The position numbers were made by a program, and so were the translations under genes. A stretch of 64,000 nt of DNA. Origin: Cherax quadricarinatus (lineage: Eukaryota; Arthropoda; Malacostraca; Decapoda; Parastacidae). Of this stretch, positions 48,018 through 59,372 are shown piece by piece (positions within the stretch are counted from its first letter, which is position 1; each line of letters begins with the position of its first letter). The stretch spans positions 22,935,508 through 22,999,507 of the forward strand of contig NC_091301.1 in the NCBI RefSeq assembly GCF_038502225.1, in the 5' to 3' direction. The notes under the pieces are model-generated. The model worked only from the letters and a program-made list of their open reading frames with translations, made no database searches and had not been told where the DNA came from.

Positions 48018-50028
48018 CTGTACTCTACCAGCCTCACCATCTGTACTCTACCAGCCTCACCATCTGTACTCTACCAGCCTCACCATCTGTACTCTACCAG
48101 CCTCACCATCTGTACTCTACCAGCCTCACCATCTGTACTCTGCCAGCCTCACCATATGTACTCTACCAGCCTCACCATCTGTACTCTACCAACCTCACCA
48201 CCTGTACTCTACCAGCCTCACCATTTGTACTCTACCAGCCTCACCATCTGTACTCTACCAGCCTCACCATATGTACTCTATCAGCTTCACCATCTGTACT
48301 GTACCAGCCTCACCATCTGTACTCTACCAGCCTCACCTTCTGTACTCTACCAGCCTCACCATCTGTACTCTACCAGCCACACCATCTGTACTTTGCCAGC
48401 CTCACCATCTGTACTCTACCAGTCTCACTATCTGTATTCTGCCAGCTTCACCATCTGTACTCTGCCTGCCTCACCATCTGTACTCTACCAACCTCATCAT
48501 CTGCACTCTACCAGCCTCACCATCTGTACTCTACCAGCCTCACCATCTGTACTTTACCAGCCTCACCATCTGTACTCTACCAGCCTCACCATCTGTACTC
48601 TACCAGCCTCACCATCTGTATTCTACCAGCCTCACCATCTGTACTCTACCGGCCACACCATCTGTACTTTGCCAGCCTCACCATCTGTGCTCTACCAGCC
48701 TCACTATCTGTACTCTGCCAGCTTCACCATCTGTACTCTTTCAGCCTCACCATCTGTACTCTACCAGCCTCACCATCTGTACTCTGCCAGCCTCACCATC
48801 TGTGCTCTACCAGCCTCACTGTCTGTACTCTACCAGCCTCACCATCTGTACTCTACCAGCCACACCATCTGTACTTTGCCAGCCTCACCATCTGTACTCT
48901 ACCAGCCTCACCATCTGTACTCTGCCAGCTTCACCATATGTACTCTGCCAGCCTCACCATCTGTACTCTACCAGCCTCACCATCTGTACTCTGCCAGCCT
49001 CACCATCTCCACTCTACCAGCCTCACTATCTGTACTCTGCCAGCTTCACCATCTGTACTCTGCCAGCTTCACCATTTGTACTCTACCAGCCTCGCCATCT
49101 GTACTCTACCAGCCTCACCATCTGTACTCTACCAGCCTTACCATCTGTACTCTACCAACCTCACCATCTGTACTCTACCAGCCACACCATCTGTACTCTA
49201 CCAGCCTCACCATCTGTACTCTACCAGCCTCACCATCTGTACTCTACCAGCCTCACCATCTGTACTCTACAAGCCTCACCATCTGTACTCTACCAGCCTC
49301 ACCATCTGTACTCTACCAGCCTCACCATCTGTACTCTACCAGCCTCACCATCTGTACTCTACCAGCCTCACCATCTGTACTCTACCAGCCTCACCATCTG
49401 TACTCTACCAGCCTCACCATCTGTACTCTACCAGCCTCACCATCTGTACTCTACCAGCCTCACCATCTCTACTCTACCAGCCTCACCATCTGTACTCTAC
49501 CAGCCTCACCGTCTGTACTCTACCAGCCTCACTATCTGTACTCTACCAGCCTCACCATCTGTACTCTACCAGCCTCACCGTCTGTACTCTACCAGCCTCA
49601 CCGTCTGTACTGTACCAGCCTCACCATCTGTACTCTACCAGCCTCACCGTCTGTACTCTACCAGCCTCACCATCTGTACTCTACCAGCCTCACCATCTGT
49701 ACTCTACCAGCCTCACCATCTGTACTCTACCAGCCTCACCGTCTGTACTCTACCAGCCTCACCGTCTGTACTCTACCAGCCTCACCATCTGTACTCTACC
49801 AGCCTCACCGTCTGTACTCTACCAGCCTCACCATCTGTACTCTACCAGCCTCACCGTCTGTACTCTACCAGCCTCACCATCTGTACTCTACCAGCCTCAC
49901 CGTCTGTACTCTACCAGCCTCACCATCTGTACTCTACCAGCCTCACCGTCTGTATTCTACCAGCCTCACCATCTGTACTCTACCAGCCTCACCGTCTGTA
50001 CTCTACCAGCCTCACCATCTGTATTTCA
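48016..50028. repeat. 23-bp satellite, segment 3 (homogeneous)
   Basis: About 87 units of CTCACCATCTGTACTCTACC plus AGC, increasingly uniform to the right. From about 49740 to 50015 units with CACCATC and CACCGTC alternate regularly, a 46-bp higher-order unit. Frames up to 703 codons are open because three units (69 bp) contain no stop in any plus frame. Confidence 0.98.
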
Positions 50029-50111
50029 CAAGCGATTTCTGTTTTTAAAACATTTTGTTATCTAATCTGTTAATTTATTCTTCATGGAAAATCGCAAGAG
50101 TGAGGGGTTTG

Positions 50112-52268
50112 GGCTGAGTCCTGATGAAGTGGTAGTGATGAAGTGGTCCTGATGAAGTGGTAGTGATGAACTGGTAGTGATGAAGTGGTCCTGATGAAGT
50201 GGTAGTGATGAAGTGGTAGTGATGAAGTGGTCCTGATGAAGTGGTAGTGAAGTGGTCCTGATGAAGTGGTAGTGATGAAGTGGTAGTGATGAAGTGGTCC
50301 TGATGAAATGGTCCTGATGAAGTGGTAGTGATGAAGTGGTCCTGATGAAGTGGTAGTGATGAAGTGGTCCTGATGAAGTGGTAGTGATGAAGTGGTAGTG
50401 ATGAAGTGGTCCTGATGAAGTTGTAGTGATGAAGTGGTCCTGATGAAGTGGTCCTGATGAAGTGGTAGTGATGAAGTGGTCCTAATGAAGTGGTCCTGAT
50501 GAAGTGGTAGTGATGAAGTGGTCCTGATGAAGTGGTAGTTATGAAGTGGTAGTGATGAAGTGGTCCTGATGAAGTGGTCCTGATGAAGTGGTAGTGATGA
50601 AGTGGTAGTGATGAAGTGGTCCTGATGAAGTGGTAGTGTTGAAGTGGTCCTGATGAAGTGGTCCTGATGAAGTGGTAGTGATGAAGTGGTCCTGATGAAG
50701 TGGTCCTCATGAAGTGGTAGTGATGAAGTGGTCCTGATGAAGTGGTCCTGATGAAGTGGTCCTGATGAACTGGTCCTGATGAAGTGGTCCTGATGAAGTG
50801 GTCCTGATGAACTGGTCCTGATGAAGTGGTCCTGATGAAGCGGTCCTGATGAAGTGGTCCTGACGAAGTGGTCCTGACGAAGTGGTCCTGATGAAGTGGT
50901 CCTGATGAAGTGGTCCTGATGAAGTGGTCCTGATGAAGTGGTCCTGATGAAGTGGTCCTGGTGAACTGGTTCTGATAAAGTGGTCCTGATGAAGTGGTCC
51001 TGATGAAGTGGTCCTGATGAACTGGTCCTGATGAAGTGGTCCTGATGAAGTGGTCCTGATGAAGTGATCCTGATGAAGTGGTCCTGATGAAGTGGTCCTG
51101 ATGAAGTGGTCCTGATGAAGTGGTCCTGATGAAGTGGTCCTGATGAAGTGGTCCTGATGAAATGGTCCTGATGAAGTGGTCCTGATGAAGTGATCCTGAT
51201 GAAGTGGTCCTGATGAAGTGGTCCTAATGAAGTGGTCCTGATGAAGTGGTCCTGATGAAGTGGTCCTGATGAAGTGGTCCTGATGAAGTGGTCCTGATAA
51301 AGTGGTCCTGACGAAGTGGTCCTGACGAATTGGTCCTGATGAAGTGGTCCTGACGAAGTGGTCGTGAAGTGGTCCTGACGAAGTGGTCCTGATGAAGTGG
51401 TCCTGATGAAGTGGTCCTGATGAAGTGTTCCTGATGAAGTGGTTCTGATGAAGTGGTCCTGACGAAGTGGTCCTGACGAAGTGGTCCTGATGAAGTGGTC
51501 CTGACGAAGTGGTCGTGATGAAGTGGTCCTGACGAAGTGGTCCTGATGAAGTGGTCCTGATGAAGTGGTCCTGACGAAGTGGTCGTGATGAAGTGGTCCT
51601 GACGAAGTGGTCCTGATGAAGTGGTCCTGATGAAGAGGTCCTGATGAAGTTGTCCTGACGAAGTGGTCCTGACGAATTGGTCCTGATGAAGTGGTCCTGA
51701 TGGAGTGGTCCTGATGATCTGGTCCTGATGAAGTGGTCCTGATGAAGTGGTCCTGATGAAGTGAACCTGATGAAGTGATCCTGATGAAGTGGTTCTGATG
51801 AAGTGGTGCTGATGAAGTGGTCCTGATGAAGTGGTCCTGATGAAGTGGTCCTGATGAAGTGGTCCTGATGAAGTGGTCCTGATGAAGTGGTCCTGATGAA
51901 GTGGTCATGATGAAGTGGTCCTGATGAAGTGGTCCTGATGAAGAGGTCCTGATGAAGTTGTCCTGACGAAGTGGCCCTGACGACTTAGTCCTGATGAAGT
52001 GGTCCTGACGAATTGGCCCTGATGAAGTGGTCCTGACGAAGTGGTCCTGACGACTTAGTCCTGATGAAGTGATCCTGACGAAGTGGTCCTTATGAAGTGG
52101 TCCTGACGAAGTGGTCTTGATTAAGTGGTCCTGATGAAGTGGTCTTGATGAAGTGGTCCTGACGACTTAGTCCTGATGAAGTGATCCTGACGAAGTGGTC
52201 TTTATGAAGTGGTCCTGAGGAAGTGGTCTTGATTAAGTGGTCCTGATGAAGTGGTCTTGATGAAGTGA
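50112..52268. repeat. 14-bp satellite array (about 150 units)
   Basis: The unit is GAAGTGGTCCTGAT. In 50112-50720 it alternates with GAAGTGGTAGTGAT in irregular patterns; from 50720 on, the CCTGAT form dominates, and GACGAA variants rise beyond 51300. Minus frames stay open up to 608 codons (Thr/Ser/Gly/Pro/His) because of the unit. Confidence 0.98.
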
Positions 52269-52429
52269 TGGGTTCGTTAGAAGGTGACGCCCAAGTGGCT
52301 ATGTCACCGGTTGTTTAGCCGTGTTGCCAAGGATGACGCTGTCCGTCTGTAGGCATTCCAACAATTATGGTTTTAGTAGTAGTTTCCAAGGTGCAACCGG
52401 TGAAGGAGTGATATCCGCTCGGGAGAGGA

Positions 52430-52590
52430 GTTTGTGGTAAGAGGAGTTTGAAGCTTGTGGGGGGGATGCTTGTGGGAAGGGAGGATTGAAGCTTGTGAGG
52501 GTATGCTTGGGGCTTGTGGCTTGTGAGAAGGGGGATTGTGGGAACGTGGGATGTTTGTGGGGCTTGTAGCTTGTGGGTATTGACAGTTGG
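52430..52590. repeat. Short GCTTGTGGG-rich repeats
   Basis: AAGCTTGTGGG/GGGGCTTGTGGC phrases at irregular spacing. Confidence 0.6.
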
Positions 52591-52689
52591 CATCACCTGC
52601 CATTTTTCTAACATCTGTGTGAGTGTTCATCTATCAGTATTATGAATGAGTTGTTTCGTTTTATTAAAAATTGATTCACATATTCCCGT

Positions 52690-52840
52690 AGTGGACCTTC
52701 AGCCAATTTTTTTGGAAAATCATCCCCGCAGCCAGGTCCCAGACCATTCCTGTTTGATGTCCTGATCAATCAGAGTGTTGGAGCTAGCAGTGTGCAGACC
52801 GAAGTACCCACCATAACTTGTCTGATCACCACATTCTCAT
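52690..52840 (-). mobile_element. Jockey/L2-like LINE 3'-end fragment (family 3), old
   Basis: CCCCGCAGCCAGGTCCCAG, CCTGATCAATCAGAGTGTTG and GTACCCACCATAACTTG match the minus-strand family 3 end with heavy divergence. Confidence 0.45.
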
Positions 52841-52987
52841 TTTACTGCATCATATTGTTAATGTAATGTTCTACGTCAGTTTCTTAACGCTTCTTACTTA
52901 TGCTACAATGTTATTGTTTATTGTAAAGTACAGTATAAATTAAAGTTAGAGTAGGTTACATAAACCTACAAAAATGCACATTTAACA

Positions 52988-53165
52988 ACATATATGTTCC
53001 ACCTCAGTACTTATATCTTAATGTTCCACTTCAGTACTTATATCTTAATGTTCCACCTCAGTACTTATATCTTAATGGTCCACTTCAGTACTTATATCTT
53101 AATGTTCCACTTCAGTACTTATATCTTAATGTTCCACTTCAGTACTTATATCTTAATGTTTCTTC
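52988..53165. repeat. 27-bp minisatellite (6-7 units)
   Basis: TGTTCCACCTCAGTACTTAT plus ATCTTAA, nearly identical copies. Confidence 0.95.
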
Positions 53166-53447
53166 TCTGCTAGATACTTGTAGCACCGCAGCGTCTGACT
53201 AATTCTTGCTGAAAATCTTTGTTGGACAAGTTACGCTACAGTGTTACTTTCTTTAGTCTTAATTAGAACCTCTCCAGGACACCTAAAATTATTGACATTG
53301 TCTCTCTCTAATAGGCGAACTCGTCGTCATCCTATATTAACCAATCGGAAAGTTCCAGCTCCTTCACAAGGGAAGTGAGGAGGTGAAATATGAAACTGTC
53401 ATTTGGACTTGGGAGCGAGTGGTTCGCCATCTCGCGTTACTGGGAAT

Positions 53448-53460
53448 AATGACTGTTTAG
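53448..53460 (+). repeat. Target-site duplication, left copy (108-bp element)
   Basis: AATGACTGTTTAG, identical to 53569-53581. Confidence 0.88.
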
Positions 53461-53568
53461 TAAATAAATTATATACATGTACAACACCTGGTTATCTTTA
53501 TTGTGGAAACGTAGTGCTGCACATGTGTCTAATTTATGAACTTGTCGGTTCTCTGAACCATTTATCTA
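53461..53568 (+). mobile_element. 108-bp Penelope-type terminal insertion
   Basis: It ends GAACTTGTCGGTTCTCTGAA CC, the tail motif seen at 19281 and 42687, and is flanked by a perfect 13-bp duplication. The interior holds TTATTGTGGAAACG, a degenerate GAAACG box, and ACATGTAC/ACATGTGT arms. It is far too short to code and looks like a minimal non-autonomous form. Confidence 0.75.
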
Positions 53569-53581
53569 AATGACTGTTTAG
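53569..53581 (+). repeat. Target-site duplication, right copy (108-bp element)
   Basis: AATGACTGTTTAG, identical to 53448-53460. Confidence 0.88.
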
Positions 53582-53784
53582 ACTCGCTTTCAAACATTCA
53601 TATAAATCATGAAAGTTACGGAAAAAATAAGAGTAAAAAGGTCTTGTAATGTTCCAGTCTATAACATACTGGAAGCATATCCAGATCCCTCCATTATAGT
53701 GTTACTTGCCCAACAAATGAATATCAAGGTATCACGAGAATATAATGATGGATTGCAGGAACGGTAGCTGTTCTTGGACTGATT

Positions 53785-54080
53785 CTTGTGGGACTTTATT
53801 GGTCACGCTCGATCAAAACAATCCCTCCTAGACCAACACTGTCTCCTTACCCTTAGGTATCACATAATCCAACATAGTGATTTTTCCGTCATCCCTACCT
53901 GCTCCTTCAACAACATAGTCACTCTCTTTGTGACATACTTTTTTGTGGTCCAAGAATGTGTATGCTGCCCAACCCTCGCAGGACTTACTGAAGTAGATCC
54001 TCTATTAATATTTCCTCTCCATCTTAGATTCTGTTGCCCTATGAGAAAGGATTTTCCTTTTCTAAATCTGTACTGGTTGG
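53785..54080 (-). pseudogene. Decayed LINE reverse transcriptase, motif A to B region
   Basis: Minus strand from about 54080: QYRFRKGKSFL (compare the usual GFRKGKSC box), then in shifted frames FLDHKKV..HKES (motif A position), KGKETVLV and VTNKVPQESVQ (compare VTSGVPQGSVL, motif B). The order is right for a jockey/CR1-type RT, but the key Gly and Asp residues are altered and frames are broken. Confidence 0.55.
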
Positions 54081-54129
54081 CGCTTGACTCCGAGTCTCTC
54101 TTGATGCTCCAACATTTACGTTTTAACTG

Positions 54130-54650
54130 TCTGTAGCATTTAAAAAATATGCACAGAACGACTGTAATTAATTATCAGAAACTATTGGTAAAGTAATCCT
54201 ATGAGCGATTTACTATGTAACTCGCTCTTCAAGAAAGGGTTGATGCCTTGAAGCTCGTAAAGGGATCTTGATCCAAGAAATTAAAGCTAATCTCTTTCTC
54301 AGGCTGCCTGAGTGTCCCCTCAATATCTAGGAGTTTAACACTTCTCATGTTTACAAGATGGTAATTCTAATTTTGTTCTGAAGTAATTTAAAATATAGTA
54401 AGATTTAATAACACGAGAATGCAGCAGTTTCATTTATTTTTTAAACACCTTCCTTCATATTTATCATTCATTTTCGTTTTCTGTGCAATCATTCCGTCGC
54501 TGCTACTTCAGCTTAGCCTCTCCATAACCTGTCACCCCTTTCTTCCGTTATCTTCCCTTGGCCTTTGCTCAACTTTCTCCACTTTCCCTCCTTCATTTGT
54601 ACACAAGACTCACTGCCGATAATAGTGAAGGAAAGACGGTGCAGGATAAG
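54130..54650. other. No gene recognised
   Basis: AT-rich then pyrimidine-rich sequence without domains. Confidence 0.45.
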
Positions 54651-54651
54651 C

Positions 54652-54705
54652 TTTTACTAGGACAACGTTTCGCTCTGTGTAGAGCTTTATCAAGTCGTCT
54701 GTGGC
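54652..54705 (-). ncRNA. Penelope-type terminal motif with hammerhead-like stem
   Basis: Minus strand: CTTGATAAAGCTCTACACAG then AGCGAAACGTTGTCC. GCTCT pairs with AGAGC before GAAA. The CTGANGA box is degenerate (TTGATAA). No duplication was found around it. Confidence 0.4.
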
Positions 54706-56095
54706 TAACGCATGCTTTAACATCTCTTATTGGGCCTATGTTCCACAACTTTTCCTTTGATTTCTTTCTCGACCTTTCTCCTCTTGGCCTTTACCCAACT
54801 TCAACCTTGCCCTTGGCTCCACCTGTTCCCCTTGTCATTTGCTCCACTTCCTCCATTGGCCTCTGCTCCACCTCTTCTGCTCTTCGCCCATTCGAAGACA
54901 AAGGGCCAACCAGCACAGCTGCTCACTGCCCATTGAAAATGTAGACATCTTTCCGGCTCTGCAAATGTTGGTCCACAAAGTGACATTTTGATGGTCACGT
55001 TTATATGGGGGTGGTGGAAAGGGTGTGACGGAGAGCTAGAGGGGGACAAGGCTGATGCCGAGGGGGTGAGAGGGAATAGGAGTGTGGCGGAGAGGGGTGA
55101 GTGGGAAAAGTGGTGTAGAGTGGGTGAGGAGGACAGGGGTGTGGCGGAGAGGGAGAGGGGTGGATAAGGTGTGACGGAGGAGAATGTGGCGGTGAAGAGG
55201 ATAGTGTGTGTCGGAGGGGGATGTGGTCGTGAAAGGGACGAGGTGTGGCAGAATGGGTGAGGGTAATTTCGAAAGAACCGGAAGGGGGTAATGGTGACGG
55301 ACGTGTTGAAGAATTTTTAATGAACATCATTAGATACCTGGATACCTTTTACCCAACACTTGAACACATCCATCTGGTGCTGGAGTTTTCGAACACATTC
55401 CTTCCTGGATTTGATCCACAAGACTCGGCTGACAAGGATACTTATTATTTTTTTGCCGCAGAAGCTGCTAGTTAATTGTGAATTTTGTACCCATTCTGTG
55501 GACGTTAGCGCACGAGCATATGATTACACAAGAGGCCTAGGAACTAGGCTAGTAAAGGGTTAAAGAGAGAACATTTAGATTTTTATCCACAATTGTCCTA
55601 TTTGTTGCAAGTAAATTTATGATATTTGTTAAATGTGTCTGATATATTATTTTTCATTAGTAAAACACCTTGACATATCACATAGGTTATTATATTGTCT
55701 GTCTGTACATTTCTCAATAAAAGCCAATGAGTAGATAGTGTTCAAGAAAAGTAACCTTAAGGATGCCAAACCGTCAGAGGTAGAAAGCAGTGAGAGTGGT
55801 AAATGGTGAAAGAGAGAGAGAGGGGGGTAAAACTCAGGAAAACAAAGCAGTGTATTGGTAACTATAGTGTAAAGAGAGGATCTGGTGAGCATGGGGAGGA
55901 TAGAGAGGAGAGTGGTGCCAGGCCGCCTTAAATGGAGCTGGGTTTGAAAGAAGGATACGAAGGACGCACATGGAGTGCTGGGAGGGACCTCTATATTGTA
56001 TGGTGAAGGGTGATTACATGATGAACGGACTCGTAGTGTGAGGGAAGGATACACTGGCTATATACAAATTCTTGTAACGTCTGCTAAGGATGATG
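54706..56095. other. No gene recognised; GT/GA-rich block
   Basis: Bases 55010-55260 are purine-rich with a repeated GGTGTGGCGGAGAGGG phrase. Frames at 55245-55475 and 55647-56054 show no domain I recognise. Confidence 0.5.
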
Positions 56096-57634
56096 TAGTG
56101 ATATTATTAATGTCCCTGTTTATGTAGGATATAAGAATGAGAAAGAGGTGAGCTTTGTGCTTTGAGGAACAGAGCTTTTCACTCAGACAGCCCCGATTTC
56201 ACTCTTTTCATTATTACTCTTTGAGTTGTGTTTGTTAAGTTAAATATCCATCTGCCGACTTTATCAGTTATTCCTTTGGAGCACATTTTGTGAGCTAATA
56301 CGCTTGGGGTCACAGCTGTCAGAGGCTTTTGCAAAGTCAGTGAATAATGCATTCTCTTTTTTGAGACTCTCTGATCGCGGGTTCTATCCCCGCTGTGGTA
56401 TGGTTTATTCGCTTTTTGTTAGTCTTCCAGGTCATTAAAGATCATACTGTGATGGTTCGTTAAAGAAGGAGCTACCTTCTTTAAACGCAGACTGAGCTGG
56501 ATTGTGCAGTTGTAATTCCATATGATTGGCAATCGTACTTCTTCAGACCCTTTCAAAGATTTTGATATGTGATGTTAATGTTATCAGTGCTCTATTCTCA
56601 CCCTTGTAGAGTGGGGGTGATACCCGTGTCCAGGCTCCTCTACAGAATATGTAAGGTAGGGATAGTGGTTTCTTGTAATTCTCGATGAATATGCAGTTCC
56701 ACGAATCTGGGCCTGGGGAAGAGTGCATGGGTATGGTATCAATAGCTTTTTCGAAGTAATATGGAGCCAGGATTATGTTAGAAATTGTGGAGATGTCGAC
56801 AGCGTTTCAAGTCTCATATTCATGAAAAAATCAGACAGATTCGTGTTGTGACTTCATTATCTCACTCATCTTTTTCGTTATCAGTATATGTTACATTCCC
56901 TAAAGTAAGGGCCGCCCAATACTAAGTGGAGTTTTTGCCCTGGATTTTGTGTAGGATAAAGTATTTTGAATTTCTTGTAATTTCCTTTATAGCGCATTGT
57001 TCGCTCTATCTCTCCTGAACTCAATACGGTACACTCAGTTTCAACTTAACGGTCTACATATTCATTCAGTTTCAGCTCAACGTTCTATATTCTCTACCCA
57101 GTGTTTCCTTCCGTTCTTCAGAAAGTCCGCTGCCTGTGAGAAGCTCTGTGATCCTTGAAAATAATTGGTGCAAGGCCAGCAAATTGAGCCTATCTTTTCC
57201 ATCTCTGATCCTTTGTCTTTGCTTGTAAAGGAAGTGCCTCTCTGATTTTCATTTCTTCATTTTTCGTTTCTGATGAAGCCACTCGTGGAGATACGTTTCC
57301 TTTCATCAATGTCCTGAACTGTACGTAAGTGTCCTGTTCCACATAACAGTATGTGTCTCGAGCATTTTTAGTGACAGTGAGCTTATCCTCTCCAGGTACT
57401 GGTTCAAATCCATGTTAATCATATCATCTTCCCAACATATTTCGGTAAGAGTATGATTGATTTGGTCACAGTTGATGTTCCTGTTGTTGAAGTTGAATTT
57501 AATGCACTGCTTCTTATGATTGTTTTGTTATTCCAGACCAGTGATATATGCCGGTACATGGTCTGAGTTTGATGTCTTTGACACCATTACGTCCCAGACC
57601 AGAACCTCATTATTACTGAATATAAGGTCAAGTT

Positions 57635-57637
<3 letters not shown>
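56096..57637 (-). pseudogene. L2/jockey-like LINE, endonuclease end to RT start (family 4)
   Basis: Minus strand from 57637: KLDLIFSNNEVLVWDVMVS and SNSDHVPAYI (end of an APE-type endonuclease, with the SDH box), KFNFNNRNINCDQ and LTEICWEDDMINMDLNQYLE (linker), then after decay SSPGPDSWNC, ENYKKPLSLPYIF, PPLYKGENRALITLTSHIKI (RT start; 56728-56543) and TDFAKASDSCDPKRI (motif A region, near 56330). Stops and frameshifts are numerous. A tRNA-like foldback piece is inserted at 56365-56415. The 5' side meets (GT)n. Confidence 0.75.
56365..56418 (+). repeat. tRNA-like foldback piece (family B) inside a LINE
   Basis: TTGAGACTCTCTGATCGCGG, GTTCTATCCCCGCTGTGGTA, TGGTTT match the right arm of the 60641-61037 hairpin. 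Confidence 0.65.

Positions 57638-57672
<35 letters not shown>
57636..57672. repeat. (GT)n microsatellite between two LINEs
   Basis: About 18 GT units. It is both the 5' boundary of the family 4 LINE and the 3' tail of the family 2 LINE. Confidence 0.96.
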
Positions 57673-57676
<4 letters not shown>

Positions 57677-59214
57677 CACCTAATTGTCACCTAATTGTAC
57701 TCACCTAATTGTGGTTACAGGGATCGAGACTCAGCTCCTGGCCCCGCCTCTTCACTGATCGCTACTAGGTCCTCTCCCTCTCTGCTTCCTGAGCTTTGTC
57801 ATACCTCTTCTTAAAACTATGTATGGTTCCTGCCTCCACTACTTCACTTGCTAGGCTATTCCACTTCCTGACGACTCTGTGACTGAAGAAATACTTCCTA
57901 ACGTCCCTGTGACTCGTCTGAGTCTTCAGCTTCCAGTTGTGACCCTTTGTTTCTGTGTCCCCTCTCTGGAACATCCTGTCTCTGTCCACCTTGTCTATTC
58001 CCCGCAGTATCTTGTATGTCGTTATCATGTCTCCCCTGACCCTTCTGTCCTCCAGTGTCGTCAGTCTGATTTCCCTCAACCTTTCCTCGTACGACATTCC
58101 CCTGAGCTCTGGGACTAGCCTTGTTGCAAACCTTTGTACTTTCTCTAACTTCTTGACGTGCTTGACCAGGTGTGGGTTCTAGACTGGTGCTGCATACTCC
58201 AGTATGGGCCTAACATACACAGTGTACAGTGTCTTGAACGATTCCTTATTAAGGTATCGGAACGCTATTCTCGGGTTTGCCAGGCGCCCGTATGCTGCAG
58301 CAGTTATTTGGTTGGTGTGTGTTTCCGGTGACGTGCTCGGTGTTATGGTCACCACAAGGTCTTTCCGGGGGGTGGGTCTAATCCGGGGGGGGACATGAAC
58401 CTGCTCCGCGTGGGTCAGTAAGCCTGTTGCAGTGTTCCTTCTTTCTTATGTTCTTATGTTCTTATGTTCTCCCTGAGTGAGGTCTATAGTCTTTGTCCAC
58501 CTAGCCTATACTCTGTCTGCGGTCTTCTTTGCCCCTCCCCAATCTTCATGACTTTGCATTTGGCAGGGCTGAATTCGAGAAGCCAGTTTCTGGACCACAT
58601 GTCCAGCCTGTCCAGGTCTCTTTGCAGTCCTGCCTCATCCTCATCCGATTTAATTCTTCTCATCAGCTTCACATCATCTGCGAATAGGGACACTTCAGAG
58701 TCTATTCCTTCCATCATGTCGTTCGCATATATCAAAAATAGCACTGGTCCTAGAACTGACCCCTGTGGGACCCCGCTCGTCACAGGCGCCCACTGTGATA
58801 CCTCTTCACGTACCATGACTCGTTATTGCCTCCCTGTCAGGTATTCCCTGATCCATTGCAGTGCCCCCCCCCCTGTTATATGCGCCTGATCCTCCAGCTT
58901 CTGCACTAATCTCTTGTGAGGAACTGTGTCAAAGGCCTTCCTGCAGTCCAGGAAAATGCAATCAACCCACCCCTCTCTCTCGTGTCTTACTTCTGTTACC
59001 TTGTCATAAAACTCCAGAAGGTTTGTGACACAGGATTTGCCTTCCATGAACCCATGCTGGTTTTCATTTATAATCTTGTTCCGTTCCAGGTGTTCCACCA
59101 CTCTCCTCCTGATAATCTTCTCCATGACTTTGTATACTATACATGTTAGAGACACAGGTCTGTAATTTAGTGCCTCGTTTCTGTTTCCTTTCTTAAATAT
59201 GGGGACTACATTTG
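57673..59214 (-). pseudogene. CR1/jockey-like LINE RT to 3' end (family 2, copy c)
   Basis: The best family 2 copy. Minus strand from 59214: TNVVPIFKKGNRNEALNYRP (RT motif 1), QHGFMEGKSCVTNLLEFYDK, CIFLDCRKAFDTVPHKRLV (motif A), then in the next frame VTSGVPQGSVLGPVLFLIYA (motif B), SLFADDVKLMRRI (motif C, both Asp), KCKVMKIGEGQRRPQTE. After a 100-bp insertion (58370-58472) come KDLVVTITPS, YVRPILEYAAPV, YEERLREIRLTTLEDRRVRG, DVRKYFFSHRVVRKWNSLAS. The endonuclease and ORF1 are absent (5' truncation at (GT)n). Frameshifts near 58820 and the insertion make it inactive. The 3' UTR has repeated TTAGGTGAGTACA units, then CA repeats. Confidence 0.88.
58370..58472 (-). mobile_element. Short repeat with (ATAAGAAC)n end, inserted in the LINE
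   Basis: Minus strand: GAACATAAGAACATAAGAA, then GAAGGAACACTGCAACAGGC and CACGCGGAGCAGGTTCATG. The same phrase type (CATAAGAACATAAGAATGG, GGAACACTGTAGAAGGC, GCGAGGCAGGTCC) occurs in both arms of the Penelope dimer (15797-15860 and 19075-19130). It interrupts the LINE frame between SLRE and KDLVV. Confidence 0.7.
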
Positions 59215-59284
<70 letters not shown>

Positions 59285-59372
59285 CTGTGTGTGTCTGTGT
59301 GTGTGACTGTGTGTGTGTGTGTGACTGTGTGTGTGTGTGTGACTGTGTGTGTGTGACTGTGTGTGTGTGTGC
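59215..59372. repeat. (GT)n microsatellite with GACT interruptions
   Basis: About 35 perfect GT units followed by GTGTGACTGTGTGTG units, at the 5' junction of the family 2 LINE. Confidence 0.97.

Noticed and set aside
47962..50073. Plus-strand frames of 703, 630 and 375 codons
   Set aside because: They lie in the 23-bp satellite; three units (69 bp) have no stop in any plus frame. Overlapping long frames in all phases show it is the repeat, not a protein.
50082..51908. Minus-strand frame of 608 codons
   Set aside because: Product of the 14-bp satellite; three units give a 14-residue period with no biological signature.
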